Shown here in pieces: positions 34,539 through 46,035 of a stretch of 64,000 nt of DNA; position 1 is the stretch's first letter; every line of letters starts with the position of its first letter. The stretch is from Deltaproteobacteria bacterium (GTDB lineage Bacteria; Desulfobacterota; Desulfobulbia; Desulfobulbales; SURF-16), in assembly GCA_016219175.1 (NCBI GenBank), contig JACRCD010000020.1:1-64000 (forward strand), in the 5' to 3' direction. The translations under genes were made by a program, and so were the position numbers. Below the pieces are notes generated by a model that was given only the letters and a program-made list of their open reading frames with translations, did not search any database and was not told the origin of the DNA.

Positions 34539-35144
34539 TTACCCGCGGTAATTCAAACCGGGGGGGCCTTTGACGATCATCTCGGCCAGGGTCATCCTCA
34601 CCCTGGGGAGTATCCTTCTTTTTGGCCCCAGCCAGTCCATTTCTATCCGTACCAGTTCCTGGTACATCTCTGTCCTGTCGAGCCGCGCTATCGTTTTCCG
34701 CCCCGCAACAAGCTCCTGGCAGCGAAAGCAGCCGGGGAACTCCAGGTGTTTGCTGTCCGGCCGGGTCATGGCCGCCGGCACGCCATGCAGGCGGCAGATC
34801 ATCATCCTGTGCGGGTAGAGGGCACAGAGCCCTCCCTCGTTGATGGGGCACATGATTTGCGGCCTCTGCTCCCTGGCCAGCATCGTTTCGCTTTCCCGCT
34901 CATAGTCCGTCGCCCTGGCGATGAAATATTCTTTTTTTTCCCGCGGTAGGGCGGAAAGCCCTTCCCACAGATAGGCCCATTCCGTGTAGGTGTGGTGCTG
35001 GAAATAGCTGTCGCAGCAGTTGTCGGGGCACCCCGTGCAGGAAAAGGCCAGGTTATGGGCCAGGGCATCGTAGGCGTCCTGCATTTCATGGTACAGCGCC
35101 GCGATTCTGTTGGAGATATCGGCTGGCAGAATTTCCGGATTCAT
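34539..35144 (-). CDS. YkgJ-type cysteine-cluster protein
   Basis: The 201-residue protein has the Zn/Fe-chelating CxxCxxxCC signature (SCTGCPDNCC, about 37-46) and a second part GLCALYPHRMMICRLHG with the FRCQE segment typical of YkgJ proteins. The family is a putative metal-binding oxidoreductase or chaperone without an assigned reaction. The gene is convergent with the HTH gene and divergent from the sugar phosphomutase gene. Confidence 0.8.
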   Translation of the reverse strand: MNPEILPADISNRIAALYHEMQDAYDALAHNLAFSCTGCPDNCCDSYFQHHTYTEWAYLWEGLSALPREKKEYFIARATDYERESETMLAREQRPQIMCPINEGGLCALYPHRMMICRLHGVPAAMTRPDSKHLEFPGCFRCQELVAGRKTIARLDRTEMYQELVRIEMDWLGPKRRILPRVRMTLAEMIVKGPPGLNYRG

Positions 35145-35252
35145 TGCGGTTCCTTTTTAAAAAATTGACAAAGACCCGCTGATAATGGTCAATTAAGCTT
35201 TCCGTGTCAATTTATTCCTTTTTTGCCTCTAATTTTTTATGTGAGTATGCAT

Positions 35253-36620
35253 ATGACGTCAGATCATCTTGCCTGTTTCAAGGCCTATGACATCCGCGGC
35301 AGGGTGCCGGATGAACTTCATGAGGAGCTGGCTTTTCACATCGGTCAGGCCTATGCCTTACAGTTTAAGCCGCGGAAGATGGCCATCGGCCACGATATCC
35401 GCCTTTCGGGGCCTTCATTGGCAAAGGCCCTGGCCGATGGTTTTCTCGCGGCCGGGGTGGATGTGGTTGATCTGGGGCTGTGCGGCACGGAGGAGATCTA
35501 TTTCGCCGCCTTTTCTCTCGATGTGGATGGCGGCATTATCGTCACGGCCAGCCATAACCCGGCTGATTACAACGGCATGAAACTGGTCAGAAAGGGGGCG
35601 GTGCCGGTGAGCGGCGACAGCGGGCTGCGGGATATCGAGCACCTTGCCGCCGCGGGCCGTAAATTTACGGCGGGAGCGCCTGGCAGGATTGACAAGCTCA
35701 ACAACCGGAGCGGTTATGTCAGCCATCTGCTGTCCTATGTGGATCCGCTGGCGCTGAAACCTCTGAGGCTGGTGGTCAACGCGGGGAATGGCTGTGCCGG
35801 CCCTATCATCGACCTCCTGGAAGAGAAGCTGCCCTTTTCCTTTATCAAAATCTTCCATGGGCCTGACGGCGCCTTCCCAAACGGCGTGCCCAATCCCCTG
35901 CTGCCGGAAAACCGGCGGATAACCTCCAGGGCTGTGCTTGAACATGGCGCGGATATGGGCATAGCCTGGGACGGAGACTTTGACCGCTGCTTTTTTTTCG
36001 ATGAAAAGGGCGATTTTGTCGAGGGCTATTATATCGTCGGACTTTTGGCCCAGGCCATGCTGAAAAAGAGTCCGGGGGCAAGGATCATCCACGATCCCCG
36101 CCTGGTCTGGAATACCCGGGAACTGGTGGCTCAGGCGGGCGGCGAACCGGTCATGAGCAAGACCGGCCACGCCTTCATCAAGGAGAGGATGCGGGCGGAA
36201 GACGCTCTCTACGGCGGCGAGATGAGCGCCCACCATTATTTCCGCGATTTTGCCTACTGTGACTCCGGCATGATCCCCTGGCTGCTGGTGGCCGAGCTTG
36301 TCAGCAGGTCGGGCCGGAAACTTTCGGCGCTGATGGCCGACCGGCAGGCGGCCTTCCCCGTGAGTGGCGAAATCAACCGCCGGGTGGCTGATCCGGACGC
36401 GGTGATCGCCCGGATAGAAGAGGACTTCAGCAAGGAATGCCCGGACAGGGATTATACCGATGGCCTTAGCATGAGCTGCGACACCTTTCGCTTCAATATC
36501 CGCAAATCAAATACCGAACCCCTGTTGCGGCTCAATGTGGAAACCAGGGGTGACCGGGAGCTGCTGGAGAAAAAGACGGAAGAACTGCTTGGTCTTATTG
36601 GAGAATTTACGGGAACCTGA
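35253..36620 (+). CDS. Phosphomannomutase / phosphoglucomutase
   Basis: The roughly 455-residue enzyme has the alpha-D-phosphohexomutase domains: N-terminal [14 protein letters not shown], phosphoserine loop [13 protein letters not shown], metal loop [11 protein letters not shown], substrate loop [10 protein letters not shown] and C-terminal phosphate-binding [14 protein letters not shown]. It interconverts hexose 1- and 6-phosphates for envelope sugars and fits functionally with pgi downstream. Start choice is uncertain: ATG 35253 or 35247; an upstream TTG frame to 35223 lacks support. Confidence 0.9.
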   Translation: MTSDHLACFKAYDIRGRVPDELHEELAFHIGQAYALQFKPRKMAIGHDIRLSGPSLAKALADGFLAAGVDVVDLGLCGTEEIYFAAFSLDVDGGIIVTASHNPADYNGMKLVRKGAVPVSGDSGLRDIEHLAAAGRKFTAGAPGRIDKLNNRSGYVSHLLSYVDPLALKPLRLVVNAGNGCAGPIIDLLEEKLPFSFIKIFHGPDGAFPNGVPNPLLPENRRITSRAVLEHGADMGIAWDGDFDRCFFFDEKGDFVEGYYIVGLLAQAMLKKSPGARIIHDPRLVWNTRELVAQAGGEPVMSKTGHAFIKERMRAEDALYGGEMSAHHYFRDFAYCDSGMIPWLLVAELVSRSGRKLSALMADRQAAFPVSGEINRRVADPDAVIARIEEDFSKECPDRDYTDGLSMSCDTFRFNIRKSNTEPLLRLNVETRGDRELLEKKTEELLGLIGEFTGT

Positions 36621-36687
36621 TGGCTCCCGTAAATTCGGCGGGTTGCTTTGCTTACACACTGGATTCCGGCTTAAAACATGCCGGAAT
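36603..36687. terminator. Two hairpins after the phosphomutase gene
   Basis: GAATTTACGGGA (36603-36614) pairs perfectly with TCCCGTAAATTC (36625-36636); this stem includes the end of the coding region. A second hairpin, ATTCCGGC (36663-36670) with GCCGGAAT (36680-36687), is the short interspersed repeat type also seen at 45505-45532. Neither has a clear T-tract. Confidence 0.5.
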
Positions 36688-36779
36688 GACGAGCGGCAGT
36701 AATGGTATATAATTAACGGTTTCAATCCGTTCCGCCAACTCGGAAAGTTGAAGTTATTTATAAAAATCAACCGTCGGAG

Positions 36780-39086
<2,307 letters not shown>

Positions 39087-39105
39087 CTATTTTTTTCATA
39101 CAAGG

Positions 39106-39165
39106 GTGTGCAAACGGTTTCATCGTTTGCGCACGCGGATTGGTGGGCAATAAGACCTGCCCACC
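39106..39165. other. Two hairpins in the 39009-39543 intergenic region
   Basis: GTGTGCAAACG (39106-39116) pairs with CGTTTGCGCAC (39124-39134) with one G-T mismatch. GGTGGGC (39142-39148) pairs with GCCCACC (39159-39165). They abut the 106-bp repeat at 39170. Apart from these structures the 535-bp gap between icd and pgi shows no gene. Confidence 0.55.
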
Positions 39166-39169
39166 CTGC

Positions 39170-39275
39170 TAAGCCGTTGTCAATAAATTACTGTAACACA
39201 CCATGCGTGGCAACGGCATAAGGGGCCGTATAGGTGATATCAAATCTGTAATGGTTATTTTATAACGGCCCCTAA
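39170..39275 (+). repeat. 106-bp two-hairpin interspersed repeat, copy 1
   Basis: The element starts TAAGCCGTTG and ends GGCCCCTAA. It contains hairpin 1 (GCCGTTG 39173-39179 with CAACGGC 39211-39217) and hairpin 2 (AGGGGCCGT 39221-39229 with ACGGCCCCT 39265-39273). Copies are at 44605-44710 (inverted, 105 of 106 identical) and 61815-61920 (same direction, more diverged). Confidence 0.9.
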
Positions 39276-39543
39276 ACCAGCAAATGCTACAGGGTACCAG
39301 CCGTCACAGGTGGCTGTGTGCGGAAAAAATTAGCATATACCGATGGGGATTGCAAATATCATTATAGCCGGCCGGGAGTTCCCCCGCGGCAGAAAGGCGC
39401 GGATTTATCAGCTGGAAGGCCTCAATGCCTTGGGGCGGGAGCGGAAAAAAAATTGACGCCCTTCCTCTATTTGTGGTGAAATACCTTCATGTATAACACG
39501 TGCAGGTTATCGACGGCACGAATTCACTTACCCTTAAAACAGC

Positions 39544-41175
39544 ATGGATATGCCGATGATGTATAAAAATCTTGATCAACTTCCCTCGTATACCACCTTG
39601 AAAAACCTGGCGAGCCATCCGTTTGACCTGGCCGCGCCCTGGGCCTTAACCGCCCACCGGCTGCAAAGCTATGTCTGTTCCTCTGCTGGCTTTGACCTGC
39701 TTTACGGGACCCAGCGGATTGATGAGCAGGTGCTGGCCGCCCTGCAGAAACTGGCGGATGAGGGCGATGCGGTCAAGCAATTTCAGGCGATGAAAAGCGG
39801 AGCGGTGATGAACCGCATAGAAGGGTACGAATGCGAAAACCGGCAGGTGCTGCACACGGCAACCCGCGATGTGTTCAGCGATGCCCCACGGGAGCCGCGC
39901 GCCTCGGGCCAGGCCCGCCGGGAACTGGAAAAACTGAAGAAGTTTCTGGAGGATCTTGATAACGGCAATATTGTCAACGGCAAGGGAGAACCCTTCACCG
40001 GTATGGTACAGGTCGGCATCGGCGGCTCGGATCTCGGGCCGCGTGCCCTCTATCACGCCCTTGCCGCTTATAGAGTGCCGGGCCGGCGGGTGGATTTCAT
40101 CTCCAATGTTGATCCGGATGATGCGGCCGCGGTGCTGAATGGGCTGGATCTTTCCCGCACCCTGGTGAACGTGGTGTCCAAAAGCGGCGCCACCCTGGAA
40201 ACCTTGACCAACGAGGAGCTGGTCCGCCAGGCCTACAGCGATGCCGGACTTGATCCCCGCCTCCATTTTGTGGCGGTAACCGGCCAAGGGGGGCCGATGG
40301 ATAACCCGGCCCGGTATCTCCAGTCGTTTTACATGTTTGACTATATCGGCGGCCGCTACAGCGCAACCTCCATGGTGGGGGGTGTCATGCTCGGTTTCGC
40401 CTTGGGCCGCAAGGGATTTGTGGAGATACTGGGCGGGGCCCATGAGGCCGATCTGGCCGCCGAAGAAAGGGATATCCGCAACAATATCTCGCTGCTCATG
40501 GCCCTGCTGGGTATCTGGAACCATAATTTTTTACACTGCGAGACCCTGGCGGTTCTTCCCTACAGCCAGGGGCTGGTCCGCTTCGCCGCCCATTTGCAGC
40601 AGTGCGACATGGAAAGCAACGGCAAATCGATTAACCGGCGGGGCGAGAGTCTCAGCTATCAGACCGGCCCGATCATCTGGGGCGAACCGGGCACCAACGG
40701 CCAGCACGCCTTTTATCAGCTGATCCACCAAGGCACCACGATCATTCCCGTGGAATTCGCGGGTTTCCGCCACTCTCAGTACGGCCGGGATATCGTGGTC
40801 AAGGAGACCTCCTGCCAGGAAAAACTGCTGGCCAATCTGCTGGCCCAGTCCCTGGCCCTGGCCACCGGCCAGCATGATGACAACCCGAACAAACGGTTTG
40901 CCGGCAACCGTCCCAATTCCGTGCTCATGGGGGACAGACTCACCCCCCGCAGCATGGGCGCTCTGCTCGCCATCTATGAAAACAAAATCGCCTTTCAAGG
41001 CTTTCTGTGGAATATCAACTCATTTGATCAGGAGGGGGTGCAGCTCGGCAAGAAACTGGCCACTCAGCTGCTGCACCATTTCGCCGGTCTGCGCAAGGGC
41101 AAAAGTCACGGGGGTGGGGATGAGCCGGGCTGGGCTTTGCTGCAGGCCGCCGGGCTGGTTGGGTCCCGCGGCTGA
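39544..41175 (+). CDS. pgi: Glucose-6-phosphate isomerase
   Basis: The 543-residue enzyme has the PGI signatures: IGGSDLGPRALYHAL, VSKSGATLETLTNEE, GGRYSATSMVG, ESNGKSINRRGE and GEPGTNGQHAFYQLIHQG, with the C-terminal VQLGKKLA. It interconverts glucose 6-phosphate and fructose 6-phosphate. The size suits the long (about 550-residue) PGI class. Start ATG 39544 or 39553 cannot be separated. Confidence 0.95.
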   Translation: MDMPMMYKNLDQLPSYTTLKNLASHPFDLAAPWALTAHRLQSYVCSSAGFDLLYGTQRIDEQVLAALQKLADEGDAVKQFQAMKSGAVMNRIEGYECENRQVLHTATRDVFSDAPREPRASGQARRELEKLKKFLEDLDNGNIVNGKGEPFTGMVQVGIGGSDLGPRALYHALAAYRVPGRRVDFISNVDPDDAAAVLNGLDLSRTLVNVVSKSGATLETLTNEELVRQAYSDAGLDPRLHFVAVTGQGGPMDNPARYLQSFYMFDYIGGRYSATSMVGGVMLGFALGRKGFVEILGGAHEADLAAEERDIRNNISLLMALLGIWNHNFLHCETLAVLPYSQGLVRFAAHLQQCDMESNGKSINRRGESLSYQTGPIIWGEPGTNGQHAFYQLIHQGTTIIPVEFAGFRHSQYGRDIVVKETSCQEKLLANLLAQSLALATGQHDDNPNKRFAGNRPNSVLMGDRLTPRSMGALLAIYENKIAFQGFLWNINSFDQEGVQLGKKLATQLLHHFAGLRKGKSHGGGDEPGWALLQAAGLVGSRG

Positions 41176-41254
41176 AGACCGGGCACGTCAGGCCCTGCGC
41201 ATCCTATAGCTTGCCAATGATCGTCCACAGAACTTCTTGCAATGAGTGACAGTC

Positions 41255-41548
41255 CTACACTGACAAGCGGCCCAGCTTTTTTAAAACAAGACTTTTTTCA
41301 ATCGTGGTGAGGATGGGCTTGATCAGCGAGGGCTTGAGCAACCCGGCCTCCTGCCAGTCTTCCACCACGGTTTCTCCCGTTTTGCCGAGATGGCGCATCT
41401 GGCTCGTAACAGCCATGAGAATTATATCGGGCCGGTCACTGTTGTAGACATCGGAACTGACAACGACTGCCGGACGTTTCTTACTGGTTGCCTGGTCCGT
41501 GAAGGGAAACGGGACAAGGATAATGTCGCCGAAATTATAGGTTGTCAT
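41255..41548 (-). CDS. MazF/PemK-type toxin
   Basis: The 97-residue protein has the MazF fold motifs FGDIILVPFPFTDQ, KRPAVVVSS and LLKPSLIKPILTTIEKSLVLKKLG. Members are mRNA interferases. ATG 41548 overlaps the antitoxin gene by 14 bp; the alternative ATG 41557 adds three residues. It forms a toxin-antitoxin pair with the upstream gene. Confidence 0.85.
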   Translation of the reverse strand: MTTYNFGDIILVPFPFTDQATSKKRPAVVVSSDVYNSDRPDIILMAVTSQMRHLGKTGETVVEDWQEAGLLKPSLIKPILTTIEKSLVLKKLGRLSV

Positions 41549-41729
41549 ATTCGGCATCGTCCGGATTATCCCATACTTTTTGGAAGGATTTTTCCGAAAG
41601 CTTGGTGGCTGCCGCAGTCAAATGCATGTTGTCGTCACGGTGCCGCAGAAACTCGACAAAATCTTCGACCACCGCGATTTTCTCCGGTGGCAGTTTTTGT
41701 ATCTTGTCAAATAGTTCTTGTGGTTGCAT
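41535..41729 (-). CDS. Antitoxin partner of the MazF-like toxin (DUF2281-like)
   Basis: The 64-residue protein (LFDKIQKLPPEKIAVVEDFV, then SFQKVWDNPDDAEYDNL) resembles the DUF2281/VapB-like small antitoxins: a short helical N-terminus and an acidic C-terminal toxin-binding tail. It precedes and overlaps the toxin gene, the normal order. It begins 12 bp after the DUF2950 gene stop, so it may be expressed from that transcript as well. Confidence 0.75.
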   Translation of the reverse strand: MQPQELFDKIQKLPPEKIAVVEDFVEFLRHRDDNMHLTAAATKLSEKSFQKVWDNPDDAEYDNL

Positions 41730-41740
41730 AGTCTCTCCCC

Positions 41741-42739
41741 TTACTTGGCGGGTTCCCGGTGTCTGCGCCAGGTGCTGTCCGGGTCAAAATCGGTCATTGC
41801 CGCCGCCTCCGCCGTCTTCTCGCCCAGGTCTTTTTCATAGATCACCCCTTCCTGGTTGACGATGAAGGTCATGATGCCCGAGACCCCGTACTTGGCGGGA
41901 TAGGCGACCAGGGCGAAGCCGAGGACCATTTTGCCATTGGCCACATAGTCAAAGGGGCCGCCGGTGGCATGGCCGCCCTGGGCCTTGAGGATTTTGAAAT
42001 AATAGCCGTGAAAGGGTTCCGTCGGAACCTCAGCCAGGCCGCTCGTGTACCCTTCCTCCGTGGCCTTGGCGATCAGCGGGCCGAAAGGACTTTCCTCCTC
42101 GCCCTCCGCCGTCGGCCAATAGAGGCCGTCTTTCTTGCCCTCGCTGCTGGTAAACTTCTGGGCGAACTCAGCGCCTTCGCCATTGCGCTTCGTGCAGGCA
42201 TACTCACGCTGGGCCTCGGTATAGGCGTGCATCACTTCGATGGTATGCAGCTCGTTTCTGCCGATCCGCCGGTTGAGGATTTCCTCCTTGCCCGCTTGGG
42301 TGTCGAAGAGCCAGGCCGTGCCTTGCCGGACAAGGGGGATTGGGAATGGATAATCCTTGCCTCCGACCAGGAGCACGGCGCGGTCTTTCCTCTCCTGCGT
42401 GATGCTGTTTTTCTCCTCATAAGACTTGAGGAAGCGCGCCCTGCCGTTCTGGTCCGCGACCTCGTCGCCGGAGGAGATGAGGTCCTCCGAGCCTGACCCC
42501 AGGATGGCAAGCAGCGCGGCATCGTTATTGTCCCGCACCGCGGCGACCAGGGCGTCGACCGCCTGTTGCGGCGAGGCGAAACTCTTCTGGCCCGCCGGTT
42601 CCTCGGCCATGGCGGCCGAGACGGTCAGGAGCATCAGCGCGATGAGTATTGCCATTGGACCGGGGAACATCCCCCACATCCGGGGTTCATATGTTTTCCG
42701 CACCATTTTTTGGGTCCCTCTCTGTCTGAATGGAATCAT
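41741..42739 (-). CDS. DUF2950 exported protein
   Basis: The protein is about 332 residues, with a basic start, signal peptide (FPGPMAILIALMLLTVSAAMA) and a DUF2950 domain (FASPQQAVDALVAAVRDND type start; GPFDYVANGKMVLGFALVAYPA; SGIMTFIVNQEGVIYEKDLG). Function is unknown. ATG 42739 with GGAG 9 bp upstream is preferred to the TTG at 42745. It follows the DUF3300 gene by 16 bp, a pairing common in proteobacteria. Confidence 0.85.
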   Translation of the reverse strand: MIPFRQRGTQKMVRKTYEPRMWGMFPGPMAILIALMLLTVSAAMAEEPAGQKSFASPQQAVDALVAAVRDNNDAALLAILGSGSEDLISSGDEVADQNGRARFLKSYEEKNSITQERKDRAVLLVGGKDYPFPIPLVRQGTAWLFDTQAGKEEILNRRIGRNELHTIEVMHAYTEAQREYACTKRNGEGAEFAQKFTSSEGKKDGLYWPTAEGEEESPFGPLIAKATEEGYTSGLAEVPTEPFHGYYFKILKAQGGHATGGPFDYVANGKMVLGFALVAYPAKYGVSGIMTFIVNQEGVIYEKDLGEKTAEAAAMTDFDPDSTWRRHREPAK

Positions 42740-42755
42740 GGCCAAGTTCTCCGGT

Positions 42756-44354
42756 TCAGCGTCTGAAGCGGCTTCGGTCGTCGCCGCCGCCCCGGTCGTA
42801 ACGGCCGCCCGAACCGCCGTCGCTCATACGGCTCTTGCCACGGGAGTCGGTGCTCCCGCCTTGCCGGCTGGACTGGCCGCGCTCGCTGGACTGGCGTTCT
42901 CCCCTGCCGTTGTCGACCCGGTTGAAGATATTGTCACGGCTTTGCTCAGGCGCCCTCTGCCTCTGCTCGGCTTTGCCGCTGTCAACCCGTGCCGGCGGCC
43001 GCCTTTCCTGCTCGACCTGTTGCCGCTGCTGCCGGTCGCGCTCAGGCTGTTCACGTCTCTGCTTTTCCGGTTCGACCCGCTGTTGTTCCCGGCGCTCGCG
43101 TTCAGGCTGTTCACGTCTCTGCTTTTCGGGTTCGACCCGTTGTTGTTCCCGACGGTCACGGTCAGGCTGTCCACGCTCCTGCTTTTCCGGTTCGACCCGT
43201 TGTTGTTCCCGGCGCTCGCGCTCAGGCTGTTCACGCCTCTGCTTTTCGCGTTCGACCTGCTGCCGCTCCTGCCGGTCGCGCTCAGGCTGTTTGCGCCTCT
43301 GCTTTTCGGGTTTGACCTGTTGCCGTTCCTTCCGGTCGCGTTCAAGCCCGGTGCGGTCACCCCCTTGTCTCTCCCGGTCAATCCCGGACCGGTCGCCGTC
43401 GCGGCGGTCCCTGTCCCGATCCGGCCTGCTTCCTTCGGGAAAACCGCGGGTGTCGGGCCTGTACTCCCTGGAGCGGTAGCGGTGCTGGCCATATCTCTGG
43501 GCGGTGTGCTTGTCGCGGTAAGCGACCCCGCGCCGGTGGTGGGGAACATGATTCCAGCGGCCGGGCTTTTTTACCCACCGCTCATGTCTGACGAAGCGCG
43601 GCCGATTGTGCACATGGTAGTAAATAGAGCGGTGATGCCAATCGAAATAGGCCCAGTTGCCGAAGGAAAAGCCGAAGTAAAAGCCGGGCCAGAAAGAGAT
43701 GCCGAGTCCGAGGTTTACCCCCGGAGGCCCCCAGTAATAGGGCCGGTAGTCGGGATACCACCATGGGCCATAGATGATGTAGGGATCATAATATGGCACG
43801 TAGACAACCCGGGGGTTCGCCGGTTCGATGATGATCGTCTCTTTTTCGACAATGACCTTCTGCTCGGCGGTGGTGTTGAGGTTGCCCTGTTGCCTGGCTC
43901 TGGCCCGCAATTCCTGGACCATGGCCATGACCTCGGTCTCCTGGGCGAGAAAGGCGTTGCCGATGTTGGTGGTCTCGGAGATCCGTTCACTCATCAGGGT
44001 CAGGATTGACGGGAAATGGCAGACGGCCTTGACGCTGGGGTCCCAGTCCTGGTCCAGCAGCGCCGTATCCAGGGCTTCGTTCTGGAGCGCCGGGTTTTGC
44101 TTACGCCAGCGGTCGGCCTCGATCACTTCAATGGGATAGGTTGAGGCCATCAGGATCTGGGACAGGAGCGCGTCGGGATAGAGGGCGATGGGCGCCAGCA
44201 TCTGGGCGAGTTCCTGTTGGCTGTATTTTATGTCCGGCTCGGGGGGATCGGTGTCCTGGGCCTGGGCCTGGGATAGCGGCAGGGTAGGACAAAAGACAAG
44301 GAAAGAAATGATGAGCAAGCCGAGGAACGGACGGAAAATAGTGGCTGCCTTCAT
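42756..44354 (-). CDS. DUF3300 exported protein with repetitive charged tail
   Basis: The 532-residue protein has a signal peptide (about 1-32), a DUF3300 domain (about 40-260: QMLAPIALYPDALLSQILMAST, then AVCHFPSILTLMSE and NPRVVYVPYYDPYIIYG), a His/Tyr/Trp-rich segment and a C-terminal tail (about 330-530) of tandem charged repeats rich in R, E and Q. The tail is likely disordered or coiled and may bind envelope polymers or nucleic acid. GAGG lies 4 bp before the ATG. Operon with DUF2950. Confidence 0.88.
   Translation of the reverse strand: MKAATIFRPFLGLLIISFLVFCPTLPLSQAQAQDTDPPEPDIKYSQQELAQMLAPIALYPDALLSQILMASTYPIEVIEADRWRKQNPALQNEALDTALLDQDWDPSVKAVCHFPSILTLMSERISETTNIGNAFLAQETEVMAMVQELRARARQQGNLNTTAEQKVIVEKETIIIEPANPRVVYVPYYDPYIIYGPWWYPDYRPYYWGPPGVNLGLGISFWPGFYFGFSFGNWAYFDWHHRSIYYHVHNRPRFVRHERWVKKPGRWNHVPHHRRGVAYRDKHTAQRYGQHRYRSREYRPDTRGFPEGSRPDRDRDRRDGDRSGIDRERQGGDRTGLERDRKERQQVKPEKQRRKQPERDRQERQQVEREKQRREQPERERREQQRVEPEKQERGQPDRDRREQQRVEPEKQRREQPERERREQQRVEPEKQRREQPERDRQQRQQVEQERRPPARVDSGKAEQRQRAPEQSRDNIFNRVDNGRGERQSSERGQSSRQGGSTDSRGKSRMSDGGSGGRYDRGGGDDRSRFRR
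43010..43335 (-). repeat. In-frame 60-bp coding tandem repeat
   Basis: About five and a half copies of a 20-residue unit (pattern RREQQRVEPEKQRREQPERE with D/E, K/E and Q/R swaps) encode the DUF3300 tail. Unit length is a multiple of three, so copy number can change without a frameshift. Confidence 0.85.
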
Positions 44355-44604
44355 GGTGCCTCCTCATACGCCGGCGATGCGCGCCTGTTTCGGTGGCGGC
44401 AGGGAAACCGCTGTTGGGGGCCGGCCGGAAAATGTAGATGGAAATGTTCCGCTTTAGTATATGAGAAAATATCATAGCATGAAATGTTCCCAAAAACAAA
44501 AAATACCATCCTCCGGAAAGCGGCGCGTCAACCGGGCAGATCCCGCCCTTTGCGGACGCTTTCTGACCGGTTTTTTTCATTTTCCCTTCAGGCCCGAGAA
44601 ATAC
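44355..44604. other. Intergenic, no gene recognised
   Basis: This 250-bp upstream region of the DUF3300 gene is AT-rich near 44440-44500 and may hold its promoter. No gene or clear hairpin was seen. Confidence 0.4.
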
Positions 44605-44710
44605 TTAGGGGCCGTTATAAAATAACCAGTACAGATTTGATATCACCTATACGGCCCCTTATGCCGTTGCCACGCATGGTGTGTTACAGTAATTTATTGA
44701 CAACGGCTTA
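44605..44710 (-). repeat. 106-bp two-hairpin interspersed repeat, copy 2 (inverted)
   Basis: Its reverse complement is identical to 39170-39275 except for one base in the loop of hairpin 2. The last three bases form the TAA stop of the leftward small gene at 44708-44935, so insertion here probably set that gene's end. Confidence 0.9.
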
Positions 44711-44935
44711 GTTGCTCAATATGCGGTATTCTTTCCCGTCGTCATCCTGATCAGCCTCTCCGAGCAGACCTTCGCAGGCACAATCTTCCATGGGGCACAA
44801 CGCGAGGCATGCGTCGCGAATTTCTGCTCCGTCCACCTCGGCTACCCACTGGCCGAAGTCTGTTTCGTATGTGGTTTTGGCATGCACTTCTGCTCTCGTG
44901 CCGTGAATATCGTTTTTAATTATCAATGTTTTCAT
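44708..44935 (-). CDS. Small acidic hypothetical protein
   Basis: The 75-residue protein (TYETDFGQWVAEVDGAEIRD, ACLALCPMEDCACEG, then an acidic end) is not recognised. Four cysteines in the middle could bind metal. AGGTG lies 8 bp before the ATG. Its stop codon is the end of repeat copy 2, so the native C-terminus may have been longer. Confidence 0.5.
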   Translation of the reverse strand: MKTLIIKNDIHGTRAEVHAKTTYETDFGQWVAEVDGAEIRDACLALCPMEDCACEGLLGEADQDDDGKEYRILSN

Positions 44936-45500
44936 GGTTTTTCACCTTGTTGCTTTATGTTTACCCGCTCTTCCACTTGATTATAAAATAGGCCTGGTGC
45001 GAACAGTTGTTAATAGCACAATGAAAAAAAATATGAACCTGCATGGTGGAAGTGGGGCGTGCTTGGCTTATAAATTTTTTGCACATGTCGCTGCACCGGG
45101 CCGGTACGGCCTCAACCGGGCATAGCGGTGGGCGAAAAACGATTCAAAGTGGCGGGAAGCTTGACGGAGGGCAGCGGCGCCGAGGTGGGCCTGCCCCGCC
45201 ATGACGGGGCGCTGATTGGTGACTTATAGCGCTGTACCTCATTGCCAGGGGCACGGTGCAACAGCTGCCAAGAAAACTCTCCTGTTTGGAAGGCATCCAT
45301 GTTGACGCATACCCAGCACCGCCTACCGCAAAAATTCTTTCAAGACAGCTTGATGGCAACGTTTTGCTTCTGTTGCGGAAAATATTTGGCCTCGTGGTTC
45401 TTGACCGGTAATTGAGTATGTCCCCAGAATTGTCTGTCCCCAGAATTGTCCAGAATTCGTGCCCAGAATTCCGTGTAGGCTGTTTGCCAAAGTCGAAAAA
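44936..45500. other. Intergenic, no gene recognised
   Basis: Start of an approximately 1.15-kb stretch without a convincing gene before the beta-lactamase. Open frames here lack domains and ribosome-binding sites. A run of CCCAGAATTGTC-like short repeats is at 45424-45470. The sequence at 45060-45380 could be decayed coding DNA, but no protein family was recognised. Confidence 0.4.
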
Positions 45501-45501
45501 A

Positions 45502-45590
45502 GCCGTCATTCCGGCAGGCTTTTAGCCGGAATCCAGATACTAATGGCCTACAGAAAATGGATCCCCGATAAAAGCATTCGGGGATGACAA
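45502..45590. repeat. Pair of short interspersed hairpin repeats
   Basis: ATTCCGGC...GCCGGAAT and ATCCCCGAT...ATTCGGGGAT are adjacent hairpins of the CCGGAATGAC / GGGGATGAC type, which recur in many bacterial genomes. A copy of the first is at 36663-36687. Confidence 0.6.
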
Positions 45591-45673
45591 GCATTTTACA
45601 CGATGCTCACGCCTGAGCGGTTTCCGGGATTTCTCCTGCCCGCGGATACGTCTCGAAATTCACCTGTAATGAA

Positions 45674-45802
45674 GGCTCTTGCAAAATGAACTTGTGTGTC
45701 ATTCCGAACGCAGTGAGGAATCTTTAATTTCCTTTATTTTATTAGATTTCTCCCTTCGGTCGAAATGACAAGGGGCACTCTTTTGCTTATTTTGCAAGAG
45801 CC
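45674..45802. repeat. Palindromic MITE-like element
   Basis: Perfect 14-bp terminal inverted repeats GGCTCTTGCAAAAT (45674-45687) and ATTTTGCAAGAGCC (45789-45802) enclose a further imperfect inverted repeat (GTCATTCCGA...AGGAATCT against AGATTTCTC...AAATGAC). No coding capacity. It resembles a non-autonomous element. Confidence 0.65.
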
Positions 45803-46035
45803 TCATGCCCAAGGATGAGGGGCATGCGAAGTTATCCGGAAACTGGTTATTCCCTCATCTCGGATGATATACGGAAAAGCAATATTTTTTTAAAATTGGC
45901 TTGTCAGGGAAAATATATTGGAGTATGCAGAGGATAACGTTCATTTGTAGTCAAGTGGGCGATGCTTCCGGCTATGCGGGTACATATGGGGCACCCTTCA
46001 ATTTGGGGTGATATACAGATCTGTAGAATAACTTG

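Noticed and set aside
45144-45594. Hypothetical genes on the minus strand before the beta-lactamase
   Set aside because: They cross interspersed hairpin repeats, lack ribosome-binding sites and have no recognisable domains.
45900-46034. An attI or upstream attC before the beta-lactamase cassette
   Set aside because: Only the GTTGGGC core is convincing; no complementary site or long stem was found upstream within the intergenic region.
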